Shown piece after piece: positions 18,727 to 27,950 of a stretch of DNA of 64,000 nt. The translations under genes were made by a program, and so were the position numbers. The DNA lies in the NCBI GenBank assembly GCA_020348985.1, contig CP070761.1:883613-947612 (forward strand). Reading direction: 5' to 3'. The stretch's first letter is position 1. Every line of letters begins with the position of its first letter. The notes under the pieces are model-generated. The model worked only from the letters and a program-made list of their open reading frames with translations, was not told the origin of the DNA and did not search any database. This DNA is from Candidatus Thorarchaeota archaeon (GTDB lineage: Archaea; Asgardarchaeota; Thorarchaeia; Thorarchaeales; Thorarchaeaceae).

Positions 18727-20142
18727 CTACTCTTCGCGCCACTTTGCCTCTTGCAAGTATTTCGGAATCCCGCTAGAGTCCTGAGGACCGACCTTAACGG
18801 TCCATCCAGTGGTCTCCTCAGTCTCGCCACTGATTCTTGCGGCCATACCTGGACTGATCAGAATCTTGTGATTGACCTTCTCCGCGACTCCGTACTCTTC
18901 CATAGACTCAGCGATTTTTTCGGCTGTGAGTTTACGGCCTGCAACCGCAGACTGAACGCTCATTCCCTCTGTATCGACAACAACGAGCCATGCGTCAACA
19001 TTGCCTTGCTTTATGTCGCTTTCAACTGTGAAGTATGTCAATGCGAAGTTTGTCGTGTACATCACGGGAGAGTCAGGACCTGCACTGCCGAATTTCATTA
19101 GGCCTGCTTCTACTGCTACAGGCTTGACTGGATCAGTGTAGAGGTTGCTTCTCAAGAAGGTCTGGGGAAGATTCGTCCACATGTCAATGCTGTGAGTGAC
19201 AATGATGTCTGAATATCTGATTATCATCGCAGACCCCGCAAGAACCTCATTCCATTTTGTGAGCTCAGGAGCTTCGCCTTCACGATGGCCCGCCCAAACT
19301 GTGATAGGAGCAGCAAGCAAAGGATAACCGAAGAGCTCGTTGTCATCGACAGTGGCAGCTCTTCGAAGCTGTGTGAAGTTGTCAACAGTCGTGCCCATTC
19401 CGGCCTGAAACACACTGCCCGGATCCATTACAATGTCTTCTATCCCCATCGCACGCAGAGTTGAAACGAGAGTAGCTAGGTTGTCCAAGCTCCCTGGCGC
19501 ATAGGCTACAACAGGAAGATTGTGCTTCAGAGCTAGTTCGCCAACAGTCTCCCAGCTATCAGGAGTTGCCGCGTAAAGCAGCGGTCGCTTGTCTGCAGTA
19601 GCATTTGCCGCGGCCGAAAGCATAGCTGGGTCAAGAGAACACAGAATGATGGGCCAGTCGGTGGTCTCTTCCAGAAGCTTAGCCGCCTTCGAGAAAGTTG
19701 CAGGGTCCTTTGAAACACCACGTAGAGCTATGCCGTCCAATCTGAGATCCTGGCCGATGTAGACATAGGTCCAGTCTTCTATTTCCTTAACTCTCTTCTT
19801 GAATTCATCTGGACTCAGATTGTCGGCAACGTCCAAGAATATCGAAGTGGGATTCGAGTACCTCAGGTCATGTCTGTAAAGGACAAGCTTGCCACCAATT
19901 GCCGCAGCCTTTTCTCCTCGACCTATCGTTATCTCTCTAACCGGAGGACGAATCAGTTCTTGGAGATCGGCTAGCTTCTTTGCGTACTTATCCTCTCGAA
20001 ACAGTGGATAGCAAAGATCCACTTTGATCGTGTATTCTGCAAGCTTGGTGGCAAAAGCCATGCAGTTGGCTTCACCACACTCCTGACAATTGGTACCGGG
20101 GAGGAGCGGATAGATGTCAAGCGGTCCTGCTAGTTTCGCCAT
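18727..20142 (-). CDS. cdhE: CODH/ACS gamma subunit, corrinoid Fe-S protein large subunit
   Basis: 471 residues. N-terminal Fe-S domain with C-Q-E-C-G-E-A-N-C and a fourth Cys in V-D-L-C-Y-P-L (Cys 19, 22, 27 and 43). A TIM-barrel region (about 100-330) resembles methyltetrahydropterin transferases, and the C-terminal part binds the corrinoid. Together with CdhD it carries the methyl group from tetrahydro(methano)pterin to the A-cluster of CdhC. The start codon directly abuts the cdhD stop, so translation is probably coupled. Confidence 0.95.
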   Translation of the reverse strand: MAKLAGPLDIYPLLPGTNCQECGEANCMAFATKLAEYTIKVDLCYPLFREDKYAKKLADLQELIRPPVREITIGRGEKAAAIGGKLVLYRHDLRYSNPTSIFLDVADNLSPDEFKKRVKEIEDWTYVYIGQDLRLDGIALRGVSKDPATFSKAAKLLEETTDWPIILCSLDPAMLSAAANATADKRPLLYAATPDSWETVGELALKHNLPVVAYAPGSLDNLATLVSTLRAMGIEDIVMDPGSVFQAGMGTTVDNFTQLRRAATVDDNELFGYPLLAAPITVWAGHREGEAPELTKWNEVLAGSAMIIRYSDIIVTHSIDMWTNLPQTFLRSNLYTDPVKPVAVEAGLMKFGSAGPDSPVMYTTNFALTYFTVESDIKQGNVDAWLVVVDTEGMSVQSAVAGRKLTAEKIAESMEEYGVAEKVNHKILISPGMAARISGETEETTGWTVKVGPQDSSGIPKYLQEAKWREE

Positions 20143-21339
20143 TCATGCTCCCTCCGGGATGGTTACTGTTGTCCAGTCAGCGTAATCCTCAGGTTTCACA
20201 TCGCGTCTTTCCATCAACCAGTCAATCAAGTCATGCAGTGTCTTAATTGCGGCAGGATGCATCATCATGAATAGGTCATTTCCAGCCAACAGAAGTGCAA
20301 GCGCAGTGACGCTTTCCCAGATCGGTCCTCTGAGCTCTCTCGGGCCGAGCTCCGGATTCTTTAGCCAAGCTTCTCTCGCAGCCCATGCGTTTGTTGTTCC
20401 GGAGCTTATTGGGTATTGCAGCTCCGAATCACCCAAGAGGCCCGCCAGCCTCATCCTCTGCATCATTGTGAAAGCGTACTCGAGACCATAGCCAAGCGCA
20501 GCAGTTGTTGGATCAATAACAATCTGCTCGGGTTTGAGCCATTCTATCAATCGTCGATTTAGCTCCTTCTGCTGATTAATGTCCAACGACGTCCATGAGA
20601 GAACAACCTGATCGTGTCTCTTGGCAGCCTCTGCAACTGGTTCATAAACGTCAACAGTGGCCGAACAAAGCAAGGTCCGCTCTCCTTCCGCTACCTCTGC
20701 AGCCTTGGCAAGAACAGGACCATCCTTCTCAGGATCTCCAGCCGACCCAACTAGAATCGGAACTCTGACGGCTTGAAGCACTTCCTCAACAGTCTTGGCA
20801 GCCTCATTAGGCGAAGTATCCTTTATCTGCCTGTCTGTACTTATCAGATGGACCGTGATTACATCGGCTCCGAACTTGTCGACGCAGAGCTTTGCCCATT
20901 CCGCTGGATCGTGCATAACCTCCTTGTAGTGTGCCTTGACCACGCTTGCCAGAGAGATCGGCATGTCAAAGACATCAGCCGCAATGATTGGACGATTCTT
21001 TGGAGGGGCCTGGAAGAGATCCCAAGCTGGAGCTGTGTGACCCCCTATCGTTATACTGTTGCTCCGAGATCCTCCCTCTCCCTTCGTTGCACCGATAGTG
21101 ATCTCATGGATTGTGCCCGTGTATTGTGGAAGCTTGGCTTGGAACTTGGTAGGAATCAAGGAGGTAGGTCTCGATGGCAACGCTGCTCTTGCTGCAGCTT
21201 GTGCCAACTGACGAACCATCGGACGCAGGGCTACCTTTAGCTCGTCAACCTCTATGGTGACGTTTTCCAGCTCCAACTCAACGAACTCGCCCAGGAGCTC
21301 ATCGAGTGGGTTGCTACGTCCTTCGTCCTGCTCAGTCAT
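20143..21339 (-). CDS. cdhD: CODH/ACS delta subunit, corrinoid protein small subunit
   Basis: 398 residues, close to the archaeal norm. After a helical N-terminal region comes the barrel, with I-T-I-G-A-T-K-G-E-G-G (a loop shared by the family) and conserved D-V-F-D-M-P, I-V-I-D-P-T-T-A-A-L-G-Y-G and I-S-S-G-T-T-N-A-W segments. It pairs with CdhE to form the corrinoid Fe-S protein. Its start overlaps the cdhC stop by 4 bases (ATGA), a sign of coupled translation. Confidence 0.95.
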   Translation of the reverse strand: MTEQDEGRSNPLDELLGEFVELELENVTIEVDELKVALRPMVRQLAQAAARAALPSRPTSLIPTKFQAKLPQYTGTIHEITIGATKGEGGSRSNSITIGGHTAPAWDLFQAPPKNRPIIAADVFDMPISLASVVKAHYKEVMHDPAEWAKLCVDKFGADVITVHLISTDRQIKDTSPNEAAKTVEEVLQAVRVPILVGSAGDPEKDGPVLAKAAEVAEGERTLLCSATVDVYEPVAEAAKRHDQVVLSWTSLDINQQKELNRRLIEWLKPEQIVIDPTTAALGYGLEYAFTMMQRMRLAGLLGDSELQYPISSGTTNAWAAREAWLKNPELGPRELRGPIWESVTALALLLAGNDLFMMMHPAAIKTLHDLIDWLMERRDVKPEDYADWTTVTIPEGA

Positions 21340-22739
21340 TTCTTTTTGTCACCTTTTCCGATCCTCTTGATAATGACCCTTTCAGCGAATATCTTTGCAT
21401 TCTTGAAGATGATCTCAATTCCTCCGCCAACACCTGGCAGTGCAGCCGTGAATTCGCCAGGAACTGCGACATAATCTTCAGCCGCACCAACGACGGCAGG
21501 TAATGCTTCTTCTTCTTCAACCTCAACCCAACGCTCAGCGACAGGGTGATTATTCTCCCTTAGGAAAGCCTTGAGCTCGTCGATGGAAGATACATCCTTC
21601 TCTGTCGGAATCTTGTCTCTAACTGATTCGGGTATGAAGTCATAGACTCGTTCCTTGATTGTATCAGGAACCCAGACAATTCGATCCCAACCGCCGTCAA
21701 CCTGAAGGAAGCGTGGAGACCGCATGTATTCAACTGCAATCCCATGGAAGCCGGGTATCTGACGACCTCCGGCTGTGGAATCTGCCATGCTGGAGAACGG
21801 AAGACCGTTTACAGTTTCTCCTTTGTAGTCTCTATGGACAACTCCAAGTCCGTCAACTTCAGGAATCACGAATGCGATTGCTTCGAAGCATCCGCAACTT
21901 GTGTGTGGCTTATCAAAGGCACTGTAAAGCGCTACAGAGGTCACTTTGCCAAGTGACTTCTCCGCATAGGCCTGATTTACGCCCGTATACTCTCCAGTGA
22001 ACTCGTCGATTGTATCGCCTTTCGGAATCGAATATAGCGGTCCCTTGGGATCAACGCGAGCAGCCGCTCGGCCGTCAAACCAGCTAATTGCGCCACAGTT
22101 TGCGTAGCGCTGGGGGGTTATTGTGCAAACGTGTGTTGGTGCAAATGATTGGCAGAGTGAGCATCCGTAGAATGTATCGACATCAGCATCGCTGAGACCC
22201 CTGGCTCGTTCGTCTCGGGCATTGTATCTTGCGACCGCCTCATCGTAGCGACTCGCAATCTCATCAGGGTCTGTGATGAAGGTGATCTGAATCTTCTCTA
22301 TGATATTCATCTCACTTTTGAAGAGTCGGATGAGAACCTTGCCAAGATGCTCCAGAGTGTCGAAGCCTTTCTGAAACGATTTCTTGTTGAGCCGGATCCA
22401 AATGTCATAACGCTGGTTCAGGTGCATCATACCCTCAACGAAGTTGACATACTCGTGGATTCGCCTCTCGATCACACCTTCAAGGTCTGGTTCGATTTGA
22501 CTACCGGCTACTTCAATGAAGATTCCAAAGGGATGAAAACTCCCTTCCTCCATGTCCTTCAGGTCAGGTCCTATAATCATGACCTTTTCGTCTTCGACTT
22601 CTCCTTCTTCTCGTGCAAGGGCAAGCTCGAACTTCTTCTCCATCTTCGGACCTCCGAGCTCGACATACATGTCTTTGCCTCTTACCCTCTCTCCTTCGTA
22701 TACAACTCCAACGTCAACGGGGATATCTTCGAATGACAT
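21336..22739 (-). CDS. cdhC: CODH/ACS beta subunit, acetyl-CoA synthase
   Basis: 467 residues, the short archaeal form lacking the N-terminal domain of bacterial AcsB. The A-cluster ligands are visible in Y-G-C-S-L-C-Q-S-F-A, in T-H-V-C-T-I-T-P-Q-R, in Y-A-N-C-G and in the later S-C-G-C-F. It makes acetyl-CoA from CO, the corrinoid-bound methyl group and CoA. The last 60 residues are an Ala/Val/Gly-rich linker with a basic end, longer than I would expect. Its ATG follows the cdhB stop without a gap. Confidence 0.95.
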   Translation of the reverse strand: MSFEDIPVDVGVVYEGERVRGKDMYVELGGPKMEKKFELALAREEGEVEDEKVMIIGPDLKDMEEGSFHPFGIFIEVAGSQIEPDLEGVIERRIHEYVNFVEGMMHLNQRYDIWIRLNKKSFQKGFDTLEHLGKVLIRLFKSEMNIIEKIQITFITDPDEIASRYDEAVARYNARDERARGLSDADVDTFYGCSLCQSFAPTHVCTITPQRYANCGAISWFDGRAAARVDPKGPLYSIPKGDTIDEFTGEYTGVNQAYAEKSLGKVTSVALYSAFDKPHTSCGCFEAIAFVIPEVDGLGVVHRDYKGETVNGLPFSSMADSTAGGRQIPGFHGIAVEYMRSPRFLQVDGGWDRIVWVPDTIKERVYDFIPESVRDKIPTEKDVSSIDELKAFLRENNHPVAERWVEVEEEEALPAVVGAAEDYVAVPGEFTAALPGVGGGIEIIFKNAKIFAERVIIKRIGKGDKKK

Positions 22740-23285
22740 CTACTTTCCTCCTCCGACCATTTTTAGTATTTCATCTAGTTCATCATGCCAACGGTTCTCT
22801 TTCATGTTTGGGAACGACCATTTTGCATGTGGCTGATAATGCCTGCCAAGTGTTATCGCTGTCATGTGATCTCCGAAGTTCATCACAGCTGAGAGTAATG
22901 TCCACTGCATATAGTATGGTATGCCATAGACCAGAATGAGATCAAATGGGCCGTTTCCCTTGGGTCCAGTCCATTCAGGGTCTTGCAGGTAGAATGCAAG
23001 CTCCATTGCTCCCATTCTGGAGACTTCGTCAAAGCCCTTCTCGAGAAACGCCTTGATTGCATTTCCGGTGGCTATGATGGGTATCTTCGCTGCCTTCGAG
23101 AACTCTATTGCATAGTCAACCATTGTGCCCTTTCGATGCTTCTGCGTTAAAGCCTCGGATCCGATGACCAACACGGGCTTCTTTGCCTTCTTGATGTCTC
23201 TTTCAATCTGGGCAGCCTTCGTAATCGCCTTGGCACTGTCAGGTCCACAGATTTCTCCAGTCTGCCATGGTATTGCACGCATCAT
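22740..23285 (-). CDS. cdhB: CODH/ACS epsilon subunit
   Basis: 181 residues. I-K-K-A-K-K-P-V-L-V-I-G-S-E begins the nucleotide-fold typical of CdhB, followed by K-I-P-I-I-A-T-G and D-L-I-L-V-Y-G-I-P-Y-Y. It binds CdhA in the alpha2-epsilon2 CO dehydrogenase; its exact role is unclear, and possible FAD or electron-transfer roles have been suggested. GGAGGTG upstream of the ATG overlaps the end of cdhA, 2 bases away. Confidence 0.93.
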   Translation of the reverse strand: MMRAIPWQTGEICGPDSAKAITKAAQIERDIKKAKKPVLVIGSEALTQKHRKGTMVDYAIEFSKAAKIPIIATGNAIKAFLEKGFDEVSRMGAMELAFYLQDPEWTGPKGNGPFDLILVYGIPYYMQWTLLSAVMNFGDHMTAITLGRHYQPHAKWSFPNMKENRWHDELDEILKMVGGGK

Positions 23286-23287
23286 AT

Positions 23288-25633
23288 TCAGTCCGCACCT
23301 CCTGACATAATCATACGCTTGAGAAGCGTCGGGTCAGGTATTCTACGCTCTTCCCAATCGTTCTCTTTCATTTGACCCAGAATCTTGTCTTTTAGAGTGA
23401 TTGGAATATCAGAGTCACGTCTGATGTACGTCCAGACGTCATCAGGGAAATAGCCGTAATACTTCTCATGGACATCGATGTAGTGACTTAGCTTAATTGA
23501 GCGGCCTTTGCTTGTGTCATTGGGCCTCAAACAGAGCTTTGCCGTCAAGACATTGCATTCTTCCACAGTCTCAGCTGCGTAGAAGAGATGCTCAGGACCA
23601 GGCGCGACCGAAACACGGTCTCCTGTACGGGCATCCCACACAAGCCAGTCTTTCTCCTTGTCAGCTCTTCCCATAAGCATTCGACGGTACTTCGAGCCAT
23701 GGGGTCCCACGATAACTGGGACTCCGAGTCTCCAGAAGCCAGCTGCAATCGAAGCCGCTTTCTGTGACATTGCACCCCAAGAGATTCCTACTGCACCAAC
23801 TCTGTTGTAGATGTAGTCAGCAATCTCTTCGTAGTTGCCTCTAAGATTCCGCTTGGCAAAGATGGCTGCGATCTTGATGGCCGCTCCAGCAATGTGTGAG
23901 TTGGAGACACAAGACCCCACATTGACGACCATTCCGGCGTCGAACTCTCCATCACGCCTCTCGTAGATCGATTTACCTGCCTCATCCAGGACTTGTCCTG
24001 CACTCATAGCTGCACATCCTGAGGCGACTATGATGTACCTTCTACTGGCGAACTCCTCCATCATGTGGTGTACATCTTCACCACCGCCAGGGTAGTTTGC
24101 ACAGCCAACATGAGCAATGACTCCAGGTATCTCACCGAACACAATCGGTTGTCCAACTCGGCGGATTTCTGTGTCCTGAATAGCACCTCTTCCTGTTCTA
24201 ACCATGAACTTCTCCTTGTCACATGATGGTTCAGCGGCCTTGACCATCCAACTATGTAGCAGATAGTCGTTAGGACAGGCAGACTCACATCGTGCACACC
24301 CAATGCAGTTGTGATAGATTTCCTCCAGAGGAGCGAAGTTACCTTGTTGAGCCGCTAAGACTGCCTCTTGGACTGGTTGGTCATTAGGACAGGCACGAAC
24401 GCACTCCATGCATTTCTTGCAATCCGCTGCCATCTTCTTGATCTTCGCCTTGCTGGGCAGGATTCCTTTCTTCTTGCGCTTGGGTTTGAGAGCGATGGCA
24501 ACCTTGGCTGCAATCTCACCGACCTTCTTGTGGTCGCTCATGTAGACACCAGGTATCTTACCTGAAACAAGATCGTCAATTATCTCATCCACAGGATCAT
24601 CTGACCTGTCAGGTAAGCCCATCACAGCCTTGTCACTTGTCGAAATGACTGCGGCCTTGACTTTCTGTGCTTCCTCTACGACGTTTGTGCGGACGCACTG
24701 CTCGTCAACGATGATGACATCGGCTTTTCCGCTCCTGATGAATCTCAGTTGCCATGAAATCGGGCCAACGACCTTGGCATTGGGGTCTCTCCGAGTGATA
24801 TCCCAGGCAGTGCAACAGATTCCACCGACTTCGATCTCATTACCGAGTTTCTTCTCAGTGATGTAGTCAGTAACAGCAGCGGCAGGAACGATATTGTGTC
24901 CGATGCACAGAACAGTTGCCTTCTCAGGATCCAAATTACCGAAGCCGGCTTCAACAAGCGGCGCCTCTGGATCAGCCTGCGGGAAGTCTAACGTCGATAT
25001 CTGAGCGAGGTCACCTATCTCGAGAGCTAGATGATCTGTCATTCCTGCGTGGAATACTTTACTCTCAAAATCCATCCAGTGTCCTTCTTGACCGGTTGCA
25101 GTCGCAGACAGAAGATGGGCCAGCTGACTCTCTGCGTAATCAAGAACTGCACTTGCATCTTCCAGCGTTCTCGGCCTCATTCCTGTTATCAAACGCGTAA
25201 TCGGAGCATGGATCTCAGTGCCAGGGCCTTGAATCAGTGGGGCCCTTGGACCATATTCGTCGATAAGATGGTCAACCAAATGTCTCGCATGTGCAAGATG
25301 TGCCGAGGTTCCAATGTTGGCAGCAGCTAATACAATCCTAGACTGTTGAGCCTGCATATTGATCCCACACGCACCCTTCTTGTTGCCTGTTAGGTCGCAT
25401 TTTCCAAAGGTACACAAGCAACACACCTGACAGTATGGCATGTAGGAGGGCTGGTACCTTGACAACAACTTGTGATCCCATGATCTGAGTGTTGTAGGTC
25501 CAGGCATTGGAGTCGGACCCATAGGTTCGTCCCAATCGTCATCAACTAGTTCGCCAATACTAATCTCAAGGCCTCTGAATCTGCCAAGACCGGTGGTTGC
25601 TTCATCACTTTTGATTCGCACTCTCTTCTTCAT
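23288..25633 (-). CDS. cdhA: CODH/ACS alpha subunit, carbon monoxide dehydrogenase
   Basis: 781 residues from the ATG at 25633. The frame is open to 25726, but the extra codons run across the CCATTTATGG promoter box, so the shorter start is preferred. Near residue 65, C-Q-V-C-C-L-C-T-F-G-K-C supplies B/D-cluster ligands. Two ferredoxin motifs follow in mid-protein, C-K-K-C-M-E-C-V-R-A-C-P and C-I-G-C-A-R-C-E-S-A-C-P. C-cluster elements include H-V-G-C-A-N-Y-P-G-G-G and N-V-G-S-C-V-S-N-S-H. It interconverts CO2 and CO and feeds CO to CdhC. It is the first gene of the cdhABCDE-cooC operon. Confidence 0.95.
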   Translation of the reverse strand: MKKRVRIKSDEATTGLGRFRGLEISIGELVDDDWDEPMGPTPMPGPTTLRSWDHKLLSRYQPSYMPYCQVCCLCTFGKCDLTGNKKGACGINMQAQQSRIVLAAANIGTSAHLAHARHLVDHLIDEYGPRAPLIQGPGTEIHAPITRLITGMRPRTLEDASAVLDYAESQLAHLLSATATGQEGHWMDFESKVFHAGMTDHLALEIGDLAQISTLDFPQADPEAPLVEAGFGNLDPEKATVLCIGHNIVPAAAVTDYITEKKLGNEIEVGGICCTAWDITRRDPNAKVVGPISWQLRFIRSGKADVIIVDEQCVRTNVVEEAQKVKAAVISTSDKAVMGLPDRSDDPVDEIIDDLVSGKIPGVYMSDHKKVGEIAAKVAIALKPKRKKKGILPSKAKIKKMAADCKKCMECVRACPNDQPVQEAVLAAQQGNFAPLEEIYHNCIGCARCESACPNDYLLHSWMVKAAEPSCDKEKFMVRTGRGAIQDTEIRRVGQPIVFGEIPGVIAHVGCANYPGGGEDVHHMMEEFASRRYIIVASGCAAMSAGQVLDEAGKSIYERRDGEFDAGMVVNVGSCVSNSHIAGAAIKIAAIFAKRNLRGNYEEIADYIYNRVGAVGISWGAMSQKAASIAAGFWRLGVPVIVGPHGSKYRRMLMGRADKEKDWLVWDARTGDRVSVAPGPEHLFYAAETVEECNVLTAKLCLRPNDTSKGRSIKLSHYIDVHEKYYGYFPDDVWTYIRRDSDIPITLKDKILGQMKENDWEERRIPDPTLLKRMIMSGGAD

Positions 25634-25680
25634 TTTCTTGTGCAATCCCCGTGGATGATGGTCGCGTCGGTTACAGCGCG

Positions 25681-25690
25681 CCATAAATGG
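25681..25690 (-). promoter_or_regulatory. Box A of the cdh operon
   Basis: CCATTTATGG, itself palindromic, lies about 48 bases before the chosen cdhA ATG. Transcription would start near 25655-25660, leaving a leader of about 25 bases. A second TATA-like element (TAATATG) lies near 25722-25730. Confidence 0.5.
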
Positions 25691-25836
25691 TTTGTGAACC
25701 GTCAAGAACGACCATGAAGTCAGCATATTAAGTTACAGTTCGTAACCCAAAGTGAGAAAAATGAGCTCCATGTCATGTTTGTACGAATGATAAGCTATGG
25801 AATGTAAGGAATATGCAACCGCGCAAAGTCGTCGTT

Positions 25837-26631
25837 TCAGCGCAGGTTACTACGCAGGTGATCCTTAATCTTCCGCAACTCTGACATTCCCGGTGATTCG
25901 GGATTAAGATCAATCGGGGCCACGCCTTTACGGTCTGCTTCTTTTATGGTCTCGTCCTGAGGGATAATGCCAAGGAGAGGAACACCTTCTTCATCCACTC
26001 GACGACGAATCATCTCCTCATCTTCATACGTGGCCACCTTGTTGCCTATCGCCAAGATGCGTCCAACATCAATATCTTCTGCCAGTTTCCGAATCTTTGC
26101 GAGTATGTCAAGTGACCTTCGCCCAGGTTCTGCAACAACTAAGAGTGCATCCATGCCTCTAGTCGTACCACGTCCCAGATTCTCAACGCCTGCATCCATA
26201 TCCATGACGAAGGCTTCATCGGTTCCCAATATCAGATGTCGCATTAGTTGCTTGAGTAGAGTTGCGGATGGACACATGCAGCCAGAGTCACCTATGTCCA
26301 CGGTCCCAGCAACTAGAAGACTAACATTGTCTGGACCTGAAACGGCGAACTTCTCGGCCAAATCGTCCACAATCGGATTCATCTTGAAGTACATCTTGTA
26401 TGATTGCGCCGGATCAATCTCCAGACGTTCCTTAAGCAGCTCCTCATTTTCAGTAAGTGGAACAATCTGTGCGGCGACCTCTTCGGAGATTCCAAGTGCT
26501 GACCAAAGGGTATAGCTAGGATCAGCATCTACTGCGAGAATTCTAAGACCGTCTTGACCTAATAGCCTTGCAAGCGTCCCTGCAACAGTTGTCTTTCCGA
26601 CGCCACCTTTGCCCGCAACTGCAATCTTCAT
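25837..26631 (-). CDS. cooC: CooC-type nickel-insertion ATPase (canonical copy)
   Basis: 264 residues. Walker A G-K-G-G-V-G-K-T-T lies at residues 7-15, followed by A-V-D-A-D-P. The metal-binding pair is in S-G-C-M-C-P-S, the classical CooC form, followed by D-M-D-A-G-V-E-N-L-G-R-G and I-G-N-K-V. It should supply nickel to the C-cluster of CdhA. It lies 26 bases after the FwdB-like gene and so belongs to the upstream minus-strand operon, separated from cdhA by about 200 bases and a promoter. Confidence 0.92.
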   Translation of the reverse strand: MKIAVAGKGGVGKTTVAGTLARLLGQDGLRILAVDADPSYTLWSALGISEEVAAQIVPLTENEELLKERLEIDPAQSYKMYFKMNPIVDDLAEKFAVSGPDNVSLLVAGTVDIGDSGCMCPSATLLKQLMRHLILGTDEAFVMDMDAGVENLGRGTTRGMDALLVVAEPGRRSLDILAKIRKLAEDIDVGRILAIGNKVATYEDEEMIRRRVDEEGVPLLGIIPQDETIKEADRKGVAPIDLNPESPGMSELRKIKDHLRSNLR

Positions 26632-26657
26632 GATTTCATCCTCTTCCTCGTTCTGTG

Positions 26658-27941
26658 TTAATCTCTTACCCTAACGGCATGCAGAAGTCTTCTGAGAACC
26701 TCGGTTTCCGACAACTGGCCGTTTCCATCTTTGTGGAATGGAATAAGCTGAATGGGTTCTTGATCAACACGCAACATTGTCTCTTCTGTTAGGACCATGT
26801 TGGAACCCGCAGGAATGAACACGGTCGCTCGAGAGGGTGTGAGACCGTCAGGAGGTCCGATGTAGATAAGAGGCAAGCTGGACATACAGGCTCCTAGCTC
26901 TCCAGGTAGCGTCGCAACTATGTCAGATCCGACCACAAGCGCGGCATCGAATCTCTCCCCCAGCAGCAGACTATGCATATTCTGTCCTTCACTATTCGAG
27001 GCGCTCCCAGTCGAGTAGTCGACGGCTGATGGGAATCCCGTTGATCCATTCAACGTTTGCATTGCACCAATCGTGTTCGTATCGGAAGCGACCGGCATAG
27101 CATGGGCAGCTCGACCGTTCTTACGAATGGATTCGATCAACTCCTTTAGTGCCATCAAGTTCTCTGAAGCATAACCAGAAGCGAATAGGCCGCTTCCGTA
27201 GAAGAAGACTGTACTATCTGAGTTCTTGAGCTTATTTGTGAGACTGATGAGTTCGACAGCTGGAATTCCTGCGACCTCTTCTACAATCGATGATGTTCCG
27301 GTCAGCTCACCACTTATTGCTCTCATTATGTCAGCATCGGAACCGAATGGAATCACCAGCCGATGATTTGCTATCTTCATAGTCTCGGTCTCACGAACAT
27401 CTACAACCACGACTGCTCTGCTTTCAACTCCCTCAGGTATTCTTTCACCTTTGGGAAGTACGGAGAACCTGCTTACGTGTCTGTGACTCGACTCTGTGGG
27501 GTTTGAGCCCCAGTATATCACGACTTCAGCATTGTTTCTAGCATCATCCAAAGTGTAGTCGATGTTCATATCATGCAGCTCGCTAGAGAAAGCTCGAAGA
27601 GCTCCGAGACTTGCTTGTGTATCGAAGAACGCCTTGCAACTTGCAGCAATGTCAAGACCCACCTTGATAGCATCATTAGTGGATCGTGTCCAGCCATAGA
27701 CCAAAGGCCGCTTTGCTTCCCTTAGGATTTTGGCCGCTGCCGCCACAGCCTCATCCAAAGAAGCTGAAACAGACTTGCCACTCTTCCTGATAGAGGATTT
27801 CGATTCATTTCTCTTGAGGGCCACTTCCAAGCACTCATGACCGAGACGACAGAGTCCAAGTGACTTCAATTCGCCCTCTTTATACTCGGCCTTGACATCA
27901 TCACAGAGAAGCGAACAACCGTCACATACAAGATCCTTCAC
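26658..27941 (-). CDS. FwdB/FmdB-like molybdopterin protein lacking the metal-ligand Cys
   Basis: 427 residues from GTG with GAGGTGA upstream. The N-terminal 4Fe-4S ligands C-D-G-C-S-L-L-C-D-D and the later L-C-R-L-G-H match the catalytic subunit of formylmethanofuran dehydrogenase, as do R-P-L-V-Y-G-W and V-V-I-Y-W-G-S-N-P and the overall length. In the methanogen enzyme the Cys that binds W or Mo lies in A-S-V-C-H-G (recalled from the Methanothermobacter protein). Here the aligned segment is A-S-L-G-A-L, with Gly113 in its place. The protein may therefore bind the cofactor differently, or not at all. It overlaps neither neighbour (9 bases after the Fe-S gene). Its function could be structural, or catalytic on another substrate. 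Confidence 0.8.
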   Translation of the reverse strand: MKDLVCDGCSLLCDDVKAEYKEGELKSLGLCRLGHECLEVALKRNESKSSIRKSGKSVSASLDEAVAAAAKILREAKRPLVYGWTRSTNDAIKVGLDIAASCKAFFDTQASLGALRAFSSELHDMNIDYTLDDARNNAEVVIYWGSNPTESSHRHVSRFSVLPKGERIPEGVESRAVVVVDVRETETMKIANHRLVIPFGSDADIMRAISGELTGTSSIVEEVAGIPAVELISLTNKLKNSDSTVFFYGSGLFASGYASENLMALKELIESIRKNGRAAHAMPVASDTNTIGAMQTLNGSTGFPSAVDYSTGSASNSEGQNMHSLLLGERFDAALVVGSDIVATLPGELGACMSSLPLIYIGPPDGLTPSRATVFIPAGSNMVLTEETMLRVDQEPIQLIPFHKDGNGQLSETEVLRRLLHAVRVRD

Positions 27942-27950
27942 TCGATCACC

